Source: Gemmatimonadaceae bacterium
GTDB taxonomy: Bacteria; Latescibacterota; UBA2968; UBA8231
Assembly: GCA_002726335.1 (NCBI GenBank)
Contig: PBSR01000229.1
Span: forward strand, 1-47,715
Length of the DNA stretch: 47,715 nucleotides
Direction: 5' to 3'
Below the pieces are notes generated by a model. The model worked only from the letters and a program-made list of their open reading frames with translations. It did no database searches and was not told where the DNA came from. Shown here piece after piece: positions 36,601 through 43,562 of the stretch (position 1 is its first letter; every line of letters starts with the position of its first letter). The position numbers were made by a program, and so were the translations under genes.

Positions 36601-37068
36601 GACTGCCAGCCGGCGTCCTGTGTCGACAATGCTGTCGCTTCACAGTTGCACCGGGCCCAGAGCAAGGGCCTGACACTGTCGGCGCAGGCGGGAGTCGATC
36701 TGCCGACGATTCAGGCAGATGAGAAACGACTGACGCAACAGGTGCTGGTGAACCTGGTGGACAACGCCATCAAGTTCACCGACGACGGCCAGGTTCGTGT
36801 CGGCGCCGATGAAATGGACGGCGGCGTACACTTCTGGGTCGAGGACACCGGTCACGGCATCGGCACCGACGAACAGGAGCGTGTGTTCCAGCCCTTCTTT
36901 CAGGTGGATGACACGATCACGCGGACCGCCGGTGGCACGGGGCTCGGGCTGGCCATCGTCCGTCGTTTTGTCGAACTCCACGGGGGGCGTCTCTGGCTCG
37001 ACAGTGAACCAGGCGCCGGGTCCACCTTCCATTTTCTGATCCCGCGGCTCCCCAGCATGGCTGTCTGA
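33661..37068 (+). CDS. Periplasmic-sensing histidine kinase: NIPSNAP-like segment, 14 propeller repeats, Y_Y_Y, HisKA/HATPase
   Basis: A 1135-residue inner-membrane sensor. In order: a signal peptide (about 1-37, ending VAAAEP); a NIPSNAP-like domain (about 40-135); 14 two-component-regulator propeller repeats of the DGLP...GxLWxxT...DG type (about 160-740), enough for two seven-bladed propellers; a Y_Y_Y domain; one transmembrane helix (about 850-870); a coiled coil; HisKA with phospho-His915 in MSHELRTP; and HATPase_c (FTDDGQVRVG, GTGLGLAIV). ATG 33661 is the first start giving a signal peptide, but its Shine-Dalgarno is weak. Its stop overlaps the receiver gene (TGATG). Propeller sensors of this type often sense glycans; the ligand here is unknown. 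Confidence 0.9.
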   Translation: MPGLTRHINYRRHLSALCVAAALCLTGATQVAAAEPTLARMSFWVPPDQQDEFAALYEAEIRPWMESQGLQASAESGRPTVPGVFSRLYEFPNPSLIDSARHRMRADRYLREHMREWGETYHSQEDGGLLKIAFRSYRAPLTHLRTIDVGEGVTRSLGPGRGRWHTYDVTDGLAGPMVQAMLQDRQGHMWFGTGNNGISRFDGGQWLGLDTEDGLPSNNVRALHEDRDGRLWLATAKGIASLGPEGLVGFGPEDGLPRGEVIDIAEDADGTLWFAIFGSGIARREGDGWFILDHEKGLRDGRINGIDFAPDGALWVATYTSIERYDGDHWTVFDDTSDLPEMPAFVISIDRSGDVWTSCRGGVASYDGTAWTPFGSKHDDATGMVIGIFEEDNGDHLFLTSNGVLRLRDGETSTKAQHTALPHSAVHQALRDREGAMWFATMGGASRLDETGLVVYTEEDGLTGGVHHLRRTQEGDLWIAHNDTTGVTRLRRGEMTTWTDRDGLPEAKVYRVDQDTQGRVWVLTGDGAARMDGDHWSILDVGAGRPQDQVLALLQARNGDLWLGTGRGLARWDGSQIEVFATEDGLPGDEVLDLLETRNGDLWISAESGVARFDGESFEVFDDEDGLPRYVLDMHEDAEGGIWFATHGGVVRYDGDSFTRYTMDDGLASNDVHSVHMDSAGVLWAGTDGGGISRFDGEVFQSLSARDGLPDNVTLSVAPAGDGSYWIGGNAGMSRFLPQPAADVPVFIDAVVADRRHADVDAVDVPTSVEVVVFEVRGISLKTRPGQLVFRYRLLGSRDENWQHTRDTRIEYHGLPRGDYVFEVLAVDRDLGTSNTAATVVLTVHLPYELIGSVGALVVAFGLIGWQATRIVRRDARLQESNRRLEENARALEQAHQEVLRASQAKSAFLANMSHELRTPMNAIINFSSLILDRAYGDIGDDLRDAVEEIDSNGDNLLTLINDVLDLSKIEAGAMTLKLVDCQPASCVDNAVASQLHRAQSKGLTLSAQAGVDLPTIQADEKRLTQQVLVNLVDNAIKFTDDGQVRVGADEMDGGVHFWVEDTGHGIGTDEQERVFQPFFQVDDTITRTAGGTGLGLAIVRRFVELHGGRLWLDSEPGAGSTFHFLIPRLPSMAV

Positions 37069-37448
37069 TGGCCGAGATCGACCGACCCGTCATTCTGCAC
37101 GTGGAGGACAATCCATCGAACCGCAAGGTCGTGCAGCACATCCTGCGCACCGTCGACGTCTCTCTCATCGAAAGCAATGACGGTGAAGCCGGTCTCGACA
37201 CAGCGGCGCGCGAGCTGCCCGATCTGATTCTGCTCGACATGCACCTTCCCGGGGCCTCCGGCTACGAGGTCGTCGAGCGTCTGAAGGCAGATGGCCGCAC
37301 GCAACGGATTCCGGTCATCGCCATCACCTCCGACGCCATGGCCGATGACGAGGAGCGGGCACGAAAGGCGGGGTGTGACGACTACGTCGCCAAGCCCTAC
37401 CGGCCGCCGCAGCTGCTCGATGCCATCCGTCGCCACCTGACCTGCTGA
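37068..37448 (+). CDS. Single-domain response regulator (CheY-like)
   Basis: A 126-residue stand-alone receiver domain. The acidic pocket lies in VEDNPSNR, phosphoacceptor Asp57 in LLDMHLPG, the switch Thr in AITSDA and the Lys in VAKPYRPP. It has no output domain. It is coupled to the kinase by TGATG and followed 8 nt later by a second regulator, so it may be a phosphate sink, an intermediate in a relay, or an allosteric partner. Confidence 0.93.
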   Translation: MAEIDRPVILHVEDNPSNRKVVQHILRTVDVSLIESNDGEAGLDTAARELPDLILLDMHLPGASGYEVVERLKADGRTQRIPVIAITSDAMADDEERARKAGCDDYVAKPYRPPQLLDAIRRHLTC

Positions 37449-37456
37449 CGCCGGCA

Positions 37457-38833
37457 ATGGCCACATCCGCCCGCATTCTCGTCGTCGACGACAACCCATC
37501 CAACATCAAGGCGCTGCGCCAGCGTCTCGAGCTCGAGGGCCACGAGGTGCTCGAAGCCACCGAGGGTGCCACCGCTGTCGACCTGGTCGTCAGCGAACGA
37601 CCGGATCTGGTTCTGCTCGACATCATGATGCCGGGCATGGACGGCTTCGAGGTGTGCCGGCGCATCAAAGCCTTCGACGGTATCGGCTTCGTTCCCGTGA
37701 TCATGGTGACGGCCCTCGACGATCGCGACGCTCTCGTGCGGGCGCTGGGTGAGGGGGCGGACGAATATGTCACAAAGCCCTTTGAGCCCGTTGAACTGAT
37801 GGCGCGAGTCGGTTCGATGCTCCGTATCCGTCGCATGTACCAGGAAAACACGATCCTGCGTGACGAGATTCGCGCAGGTTGGGGACGCTTCGAGGGACTC
37901 ATCGGCGACAGCGCCGCTATGCAGCGGATCTATCAGGTTCTGCAGCAGGTGGCTGATTCGCATGTGACGGTACTGCTCACGGGAGAGTCAGGAACCGGCA
38001 AGGAGGCGGTGGCGCGTACCCTCCACCAGCGTGGAGACCGCTCCGAGGGGCGCTTCGTCGCCGTCAACTGCGGATCCCTGTCCGAGGGGCTGCTCGAAAG
38101 CGAGCTGTTCGGGCATCGCCGGGGCTCGTTTACCGGGGCGGCCGAGGATCGCGCCGGTCTGTTCGAAGCCGCCACGGGCGGCACGGTTTTTCTCGACGAG
38201 ATCGGCGAGACGAGTCCCGCCATGCAGACGCGACTTCTGCGCGTGCTGCAGGAATCCGAGGTCACCCGTGTGGGCGAGACCGAGGCACGCCCCATCGACG
38301 CCCGTGTCATCGCCGCCACCAACCGGGACCTGCAGGCCGAGGTTGCCGAAGGCGCCTTCCGCGAGGACCTGTTCTACCGACTCAGTGTGTTCCCGATTCA
38401 CATCCCACCCTTGCGCGAGCGCCGAGAGGACATCCCGGCCCTGGCACAGCACTTCCTCCAACACCATCTCCCCGCAGATGGGGGGGCACGGTTCACGCCT
38501 CAGGCCATGGATGCCCTGGTGCGGTACGAATGGCCGGGCAACGTGCGCGAGCTGGAAAACGAAATCGAGCGGGCCCTGGTACTGATCGCCGACGATGGCC
38601 CCATCGACGTGCCCCTTCTATCAGACAAGCTTCGGGGTGACGAGGCGGCCACGCCACGACGCCGGGGGGGGAAACTGCGCGATGTGGTGGCCCAGGTGGA
38701 ACGCAAACTGATCCGCGAGACACTCGCCGACAGCGAGGGCAACCGCAGCCGAGCTGCCGAGGCTCTCGGCATCACGCGGTACACGCTGCTGCAGAAGCTG
38801 CGGCAGTTCGGACTGGACGGAGAGACGGAGTAG
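37457..38833 (+). CDS. Sigma-54-dependent response regulator (NtrC family)
   Basis: A 458-residue transcription activator. The receiver domain has Asp55 in LLDIMMPG and the Lys in VTKPFEP. The AAA+ domain has Walker A GESGTGKE (about 176), the sigma-54-contact loop as GSFTGA (GAFTGA is usual), Walker B VFLDEIGE and WPGNVRELENEIE. A Fis-type HTH sits at the C-terminus (NRSRAAEALGITRYTLLQKL). It is the likely target of the upstream kinase and the likely activator of the sigma-54-type promoter at 33408, forming a feedback loop; this is inference. Confidence 0.95.
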   Translation: MATSARILVVDDNPSNIKALRQRLELEGHEVLEATEGATAVDLVVSERPDLVLLDIMMPGMDGFEVCRRIKAFDGIGFVPVIMVTALDDRDALVRALGEGADEYVTKPFEPVELMARVGSMLRIRRMYQENTILRDEIRAGWGRFEGLIGDSAAMQRIYQVLQQVADSHVTVLLTGESGTGKEAVARTLHQRGDRSEGRFVAVNCGSLSEGLLESELFGHRRGSFTGAAEDRAGLFEAATGGTVFLDEIGETSPAMQTRLLRVLQESEVTRVGETEARPIDARVIAATNRDLQAEVAEGAFREDLFYRLSVFPIHIPPLRERREDIPALAQHFLQHHLPADGGARFTPQAMDALVRYEWPGNVRELENEIERALVLIADDGPIDVPLLSDKLRGDEAATPRRRGGKLRDVVAQVERKLIRETLADSEGNRSRAAEALGITRYTLLQKLRQFGLDGETE

Positions 38834-38884
38834 GGGAGTGCGGGAAAGGCCCGGCAGGAGGCGGTTCCCACCGGGCCTGTCTGG

Positions 38885-39047
38885 TGCTCTGTTAGGGAGC
38901 GAACCTTGTATTCGACCACCGATGAATCCTTCTCAGCTCACGGCGTTGCGCTCACTCGACGGGTCCACTGACCCGACTCGATCGCGCGCCTTGCGACCCG
39001 GGTTCCTCGGCGCCCTCATTGCACAAGGTCTACTCCCTAACAGAGCA
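38885..39047. mobile_element. 163-bp element with terminal inverted repeats (MITE-like)
   Basis: The left end TGCTCTGTTAGGGAG (38885-38899) is the exact complement of the right end CTCCCTAACAGAGCA (39033-39047). After a 3-nt unpaired spacer the arms continue with ACCTTGT on the left and ACAAGGT on the right, giving 25-nt imperfect inverted repeats. CTGG flanks both ends as a candidate 4-bp target duplication. The roughly 110-bp interior has no convincing gene. It lies between convergent genes, 5 nt from the downstream gene's stop. A large bidirectional terminator is an alternative. Confidence 0.55.
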
Positions 39048-39052
39048 CTGGC

Positions 39053-39727
39053 CTACAGCTGGATCGGGTCTGCCCTATGGGGTGTCAGATGGATCTCGTT
39101 CGGCTCTTGTCGCGTCGCAATCACCGGGATGAAGTCGGACACCGAAATATGGTAGTCGTCCAGCCGGGCTCGCACCTGGAAGGTGCCGGTGAGCACCTCC
39201 AGCTCGACGAGACCGTCGGTGTCAGTGACCCGGATCCGAGACGACCGTACGCTGTCATCCACACGCCGCGCCTCCACCAAGACCCCGGCCAGGGCCTTCT
39301 CGGTGACACTGTCGCGGATGCGGATCGAGAGCAAATGAGATTCGACGGGCTCTTCATCGATGCGGAACTCGCCCGTGCGTGTCCAGCCGCTGCCATCGAT
39401 GGTGAAGAACACCGTGATACGTCCCCGCCGCAGTGGACCGTCGCCGATGGCGAAGAGAAACTCACCGGCGACGATGGCCCGTCCTGGCTCGGGAGTCTGC
39501 CGGGACGTCTCGCGGAAATCGAAGCGGACCGCCGGCTCCGGACGGAAGGGTTTGGCGGCCCCTGAATACTGGCGCACGAGATTGTCGCGTACGTCGATGA
39601 CGACGTTGAAGGGGACTTCTTCTGTCGTCGGCAGGGCGATCGGCTCGACGACACGGCCGCCGCAGGCCGACAGCACCGCGAGCAGCGCGAAGAGCAGGAG
39701 AACATGGGTGAGACGACGCAGGCTCAT
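39053..39727 (-). CDS. Predicted lipoprotein, unknown function
   Basis: A 224-residue protein with a lipoprotein signal, MSLRRLTHVLLLFALL then LSAC with the lipidated Cys at about position 22. The mature part is beta-rich, with a segment resembling a carboxypeptidase-regulatory-like or Ig-type fold (VLVEARRVDDSVR, VTDTDGLVELEVLTGTFQV), but no family is certain. ATG 39727 is chosen since AGGAGG lies 6 nt upstream; GTG 39742 overlaps that site. Its 3' end is 5 nt from the inverted-repeat element. No partner gene is evident. Confidence 0.75.
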   Translation of the reverse strand: MSLRRLTHVLLLFALLAVLSACGGRVVEPIALPTTEEVPFNVVIDVRDNLVRQYSGAAKPFRPEPAVRFDFRETSRQTPEPGRAIVAGEFLFAIGDGPLRRGRITVFFTIDGSGWTRTGEFRIDEEPVESHLLSIRIRDSVTEKALAGVLVEARRVDDSVRSSRIRVTDTDGLVELEVLTGTFQVRARLDDYHISVSDFIPVIATRQEPNEIHLTPHRADPIQL

Positions 39728-39946
39728 GAGGATCCTCCTCACTGTGGCTCGCCCATCCGCCTTGAAAAGGGGACGGGAATCGAGCAGCTACTATATTCCT
39801 GTAGGGTGTCCACCGTCCTTCGGTCCCTTTGGGAAGACGATATGCTGAGCTCGGCCACGAACGCAAGCATGTCGCCTTGGACACCCCATTTACAAACTAC
39901 GGAGCTACCTCCCTCCTTCCTGTCCGGAATATGGACACCGAACTCG
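39728..39946 (-). promoter_or_regulatory. Intergenic region with three GGACACC copies, upstream of the lipoprotein
   Basis: GGACACC occurs at 39879-39885 and 39933-39939, and its complement GGTGTCC at 39805-39811. They may be operator half-sites. No convincing gene is seen here. Confidence 0.3.
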
Positions 39947-41134
39947 TCACGCTGTCGGGGCAAAGGCCGTAGAGGCCAGTGTTGACAGCTGATGAATCAC
40001 CTCGGTCTTCAGCGACAGCCGGACAGAGCCGGATTCGTAGCTCTCGCTGACGAGTCCGGCCTCCCGCAACAGACTCAGGTGGTGGGAGATCGTCGCCTTG
40101 GACACACCCAACTCGCGGGCAAGATCGGCTGAGGTTCGCGCCTGTCTGCCGATCAACTGCACCATCGCATAGCGTGTGCCGTCCCCCAGCGCCTTGAAGA
40201 TCAGCGCCGGCTCGAGGTTCACCGGCGCTGCCTGTGGTGCCGGTGGCGCCACCTGCCGGGACGTGAGCGGCTCGACGGCGATGGACGCGTCGAAGTAGGG
40301 GACGAAGACAGTTTCACAGATCTTACATCCGGCGTCGGTATAGCTGGTCCACATGCGGCGGGTGTTGAAAGCGGAAGGCATGATGTGTGCCGCGTGCAAC
40401 CTGTCGAGGGGGATTTCGCAGCCCCCTCGCAACGAGCGCAGCACCTGTCGCTCCTCGTCGATCTCGAGTCGCATGATCGCCTGTTCGAGGAATTCGCTCA
40501 CGGACAGGGCTTCGAAGAGGCGCCGCTTTTCGCGCACCGAGCGCAGCAGCTCGGGCTCCAGGCCTTCCCAGGTGGCGGCGAAGACGTGTTCCCAGAACAG
40601 GTTCAGGCAGAGCAGAGCATCGGTCCGGAACCCCTCCGGATCGTGCAGCGCCCGCTGGAGGGCGAGGGGGACGGCAGCGTGCTCGTCGTACGGGTAGAGG
40701 CCGACACAGGTGTACCACAGGTGCTTCTTGTGCTCCGGTGCGCGATCGATCGCCGCGGCCAGATCAAGGTGGCCCTCCACGAGATCGACCACCACATCCC
40801 GGTCGTGCAACGCACCCACGAGAATACCCTCGCGAAAGGTGTCGAGGTCGAGAGTCTGCAGGCTGTCCATCAGCTGTTGGAACGAAACCGATGCATCGAT
40901 CGTACCCGGGGCATCGGCCAGCAGTGGCCAGAGGATGGGGGTGTTTCCGAGGGCGGCGAAGGCGCGGTAGAATTCCTCAGGCAAGGCCTCGGAGGCCGCC
41001 TGGCGCCAACTCTGGTGGATATCTGAGCTGTCCGTCAGGGCCTGCAGGGCATAGAACACCTCCAGGCGGAGCCCATGAGAGAATTGGAACCGGGTCCGCA
41101 GATCACTCGTTTCGCCGGAGTCGATAACTGCCAT
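39947..41134 (-). CDS. ArsR-type transcriptional regulator with large N-terminal domain
   Basis: A 395-residue protein. The last 90 or so residues form an ArsR winged helix: IFKALGDGTRYAMVQLIGRQ, then SADLARELGVSKATISHHLSLLREAGLV (recognition helix SKATISHHLSLL). The first 300 or so residues are a helical domain that I do not recognise; it includes an acidic stretch (HDRDVVVDLVEGHLDLAAAI) and two cysteines in GCKICETVF. Possibly a ligand- or metal-sensing domain. The gene is divergent from the peptide importer, 302 nt apart, so it may regulate the importer. A start at 41134 (ATG) is used, with a weak Shine-Dalgarno. Confidence 0.82.
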   Translation of the reverse strand: MAVIDSGETSDLRTRFQFSHGLRLEVFYALQALTDSSDIHQSWRQAASEALPEEFYRAFAALGNTPILWPLLADAPGTIDASVSFQQLMDSLQTLDLDTFREGILVGALHDRDVVVDLVEGHLDLAAAIDRAPEHKKHLWYTCVGLYPYDEHAAVPLALQRALHDPEGFRTDALLCLNLFWEHVFAATWEGLEPELLRSVREKRRLFEALSVSEFLEQAIMRLEIDEERQVLRSLRGGCEIPLDRLHAAHIMPSAFNTRRMWTSYTDAGCKICETVFVPYFDASIAVEPLTSRQVAPPAPQAAPVNLEPALIFKALGDGTRYAMVQLIGRQARTSADLARELGVSKATISHHLSLLREAGLVSESYESGSVRLSLKTEVIHQLSTLASTAFAPTA

Positions 41135-41161
41135 TCTTGTTCGCTTGTGATAATATGAGTT

Positions 41162-41197
41162 AGCTATAGATCGAACTCGATAGACAGGAAGATAGCT
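41162..41197. promoter_or_regulatory. Nested inverted repeats, possible ArsR operator
   Basis: AGCTAT (41162-41167) pairs ATAGCT (41192-41197), and within it ATCGA-AC-TCGAT (41170-41181) is a palindrome. The AT-rich patch lies 28 nt upstream of the ArsR-type gene and shares the gap with the importer operon. Confidence 0.35.
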
Positions 41198-41199
41198 GC

Positions 41200-41391
41200 C
41201 TAACGCGTCACATGCAAGTCGAAATTCTCTGTGCGGCGGTGTGTCAGGATCATCTCATTGGCGGGCAACGGCCCCGACGACGGCAGGCGCTGCAACAGGT
41301 CAGGCCAGCAGCCATGTTGCCGCTGGGCACGGATCAGGCAGGGCAGGGCGTCGTCGATGTGGCCCTCGCCGGCGGTGACCGGACCTGCTGC
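41200..41391 (-). pseudogene. Possible gene remnant, 63-codon frame lacking a start
   Basis: The minus-strand frame is open from 41391 to the stop TAG at 41202-41200 with codon use like neighbouring genes (GCC, CTG, GAC, ATC) and a protein-like ending (THRRTENFDLHVTR). It has no start codon in range and an in-frame stop just upstream. A decayed 3' end of a gene is one reading; chance is another. The plus-strand ORF 41212-41412 in the same place is equally unproven. Confidence 0.25.
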
Positions 41392-41436
41392 CTACTTTAC
41401 AGGTCCACCTGAATCGGCCGATGGGCCAACGATGCG

Positions 41437-42486
41437 ATGACACGATCACACGCCCTGCGCGACTTCACCCTCCGGCGGCTGCTGCTGATGCTGCCGACCC
41501 TGCTGGGGATCACCTTTCTGGTGTTCCTGCTGTGTCAGTTTGTGCCGGGGGGGCCCATCGACCAGATGCGCATGCGCATCGCCGGTGCCGGCGATTTCGG
41601 TGAGACGGGATCCGGTGCCTCCCAGCGTGTGTCTTCCATCGACATCCCCGAAGAGGATCTGGCCAGTCTCAAGCGCTACTACGGCTTCGATGAGCCGATT
41701 CTGGTCCGCTACGCCACGTATCTGGGAAAACTGATCACCCTCGACCTCGGTGATTCCTTCCGCTACACCCTCCCGGTGGAGGATCTGATCGCCAGTCGTT
41801 TCCCCGTATCCGTTTACTTTGGGCTCATCGCCTTCCTGCTGACCTATTCCGTCTGTATCCCCCTGGGTATCCTCAAGGCGCTGCGTCACAAGAGCTATTT
41901 CGACAACATCACATCCGTCGTCATCTTCCTCGGCTACGCCATCCCCGGGTTCGCTCTTGGTGCGGTGCTGCTGGCCCTGTTCGCCGTGCAGCATGACTGG
42001 TTTCCGCTGGCCGGCTTCGAGAGCCAGGGCTTTGCTGACATGTCCCTGTTCGACAAGATCCTGGACCGCGTCCATCACACCGCCCTGCCAGTGGTCTGTT
42101 ACGCCATCCACCTGTTCGCCTTCATGACGATCCTGATGAAGAACAGTCTGCTGGAGAACATGGGTGCCGACTACGTCAAGACCGCCCTGGCCAAAGGCAT
42201 GACCTGGAAACGCGCCGTCTTCGGTCACGCTCTGCGCAACTCGCTGATCCCCATCGCCACCAGTTTCGGCAACAATATCTCGCTGATTCTGACCGGTTCG
42301 CTGCTCATAGAGCGTGTCTTCGGCATCCCCGGCATGGGGCTGTTGTTCTTCGAGGCGATCACGGCGCGTGACTACCCGGTGGTCATGGGCTACATCTTCA
42401 TCTCGTCGGCCCTGCTGCTGCTGGGCAATCTGTTGAGCGATCTGTGCGTTGCCGGTGCCGATCCCCGCGTACGGTTCGGCGAATGA
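41437..42486 (+). CDS. Peptide ABC transporter permease (YejB/OppB-like)
   Basis: A 349-residue inner-membrane permease with about six transmembrane helices; the N-terminal first helix region is LRRLLLMLPTLLGITFLVFLL, followed by VPGGPIDQMR. The periplasmic insert (IDIPEEDLASLKRYYGFDEP) and the EAA loop (ADYVKTALAKGMTWKRAVFGHALRNSLIP) contact the ATPase. Length and the insert resemble YejB (microcin C/oligopeptide import) more than OppB. It is the first gene of the five-gene importer; stop and next start overlap (ATGA). Confidence 0.93.
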   Translation: MTRSHALRDFTLRRLLLMLPTLLGITFLVFLLCQFVPGGPIDQMRMRIAGAGDFGETGSGASQRVSSIDIPEEDLASLKRYYGFDEPILVRYATYLGKLITLDLGDSFRYTLPVEDLIASRFPVSVYFGLIAFLLTYSVCIPLGILKALRHKSYFDNITSVVIFLGYAIPGFALGAVLLALFAVQHDWFPLAGFESQGFADMSLFDKILDRVHHTALPVVCYAIHLFAFMTILMKNSLLENMGADYVKTALAKGMTWKRAVFGHALRNSLIPIATSFGNNISLILTGSLLIERVFGIPGMGLLFFEAITARDYPVVMGYIFISSALLLLGNLLSDLCVAGADPRVRFGE

Positions 42487-43547
42487 TCGGGCTGCGCCTG
42501 AACCCCATCACGCGCAAGCGGTTGCAACGCTTTCGTCGGATCCGTCGTGGTTTCTATTCCTTTGCCATCCTGGCCACTCTGACGGTTCTGTCGCTGTTCT
42601 CCAACTACCTGGCCAACCGCCGTGCCATCGTCGTCAGCTACGAAGGGACACTCTACTTCCCCACGTTCCAGTATCACGATATGGCGACCTTCGATCAGGA
42701 GGACGAATACGGCTTCGACGACGTCGAGGCGAACTATATGGCCCTGCAGGCCCGCTTCGACGAGGCCGACGGAGGCGACTGGGTGTGGATGCCCCTGGTG
42801 CCGTTTGACCCCTACGAGCCGGATTTCAACTATGATGAGCCGCCGCCGAACGCGCCGGACGGGCGCCATTGGTTCGGCACCGACTCGCAGGGGCGGGACG
42901 TGCTGGCCCGCCTGCTCTATGGCTTTCGTATATCGATCCTGTTTGCCGTGGCTCTCGTCTTCGTCGGCCAGGCTGCCGGTACCGCCATCGGCTCGCTCCA
43001 GGGCTTTCTCGGGGGACGCTTCGATATCTACAGCCAGCGTTTCATCGAAGTCTGGTCGACGCTGCCCTTTCTCTATGTCGTCATCCTGCTGGCGACGTTC
43101 TTCAAACCCGGCTTCCTGCTGCTGTTGGGGATCATGGCACTGTTCGAGTGGATCCGTATGACGTACTACATGCGCACCGAGATGTACCGCGAGAAGACGA
43201 AGGAATACTGTCTGGCGGCGCGCTCCTTCGGCGCCTCAAGGACGCGTCTCATCTTCCGCCACCTGTTGCCCAACTGCCTGACGCCGCTGGTCACGATCAC
43301 ACCCTTCGCCATCGTCGGGGCCATCAGTGCTCTCACCGCCCTCGACTACCTGGGATACGGACTCCCTGCTCCCACGCCAAGCTGGGGCGAGATGATCGAT
43401 CAGGCCATGGCGAGCCACAATCGCGACAAGATCTGGCTGAGTATCGCGCCTTTTTCTGCCATCTCCATCACACTGTTGCTGGTAACCCTCATCGGCGAGT
43501 CGACGCGAGAAGCCTTCGACCCGAAGCAATACGCCCAATACCGGTAA
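42483..43547 (+). CDS. Peptide ABC transporter permease (YejE/OppC-like)
   Basis: A 354-residue partner permease. A large periplasmic segment follows the first helix, rich in acidic and aromatic residues (YEGTLYFPTFQYHDMATF), and then HWFGTDSQGRDVLARLLYGF, a motif typical of OppC/YejE. The EAA loop is EYCLAARSFGASRTRLIFRHLLP. ATG 42483 overlaps the previous stop. The long acidic insert is like YejE and longer than in standard OppC. Confidence 0.92.
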   Translation: MIGLRLNPITRKRLQRFRRIRRGFYSFAILATLTVLSLFSNYLANRRAIVVSYEGTLYFPTFQYHDMATFDQEDEYGFDDVEANYMALQARFDEADGGDWVWMPLVPFDPYEPDFNYDEPPPNAPDGRHWFGTDSQGRDVLARLLYGFRISILFAVALVFVGQAAGTAIGSLQGFLGGRFDIYSQRFIEVWSTLPFLYVVILLATFFKPGFLLLLGIMALFEWIRMTYYMRTEMYREKTKEYCLAARSFGASRTRLIFRHLLPNCLTPLVTITPFAIVGAISALTALDYLGYGLPAPTPSWGEMIDQAMASHNRDKIWLSIAPFSAISITLLLVTLIGESTREAFDPKQYAQYR

Positions 43548-43562
43548 TCGAAAGGACCAAGA

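Noticed and set aside
38884..39048. Integron attC site
   Set aside because: The GTTAGGG and CCCTAAC cores are in the opposite order from attC (RYYYAAC...GTTRRRY) and the last core base does not fit.
38838..39155. 105-codon plus-strand ORF across the inverted-repeat element
   Set aside because: It runs into the antisense of the lipoprotein gene and has no supporting signal or motif.
39739..39963. 74-codon minus-strand ORF between the lipoprotein and the regulator
   Set aside because: Composition is unlike neighbouring genes, it overlaps both gene ends and it has no ribosome-binding site or recognisable motif.
41209..41223. CACATGCAAGTCGAA, identical to a conserved 16S rRNA stretch
   Set aside because: Only 15 bases match, the flanks do not continue the 16S sequence, and the same bases read as a protein-like frame on the minus strand.
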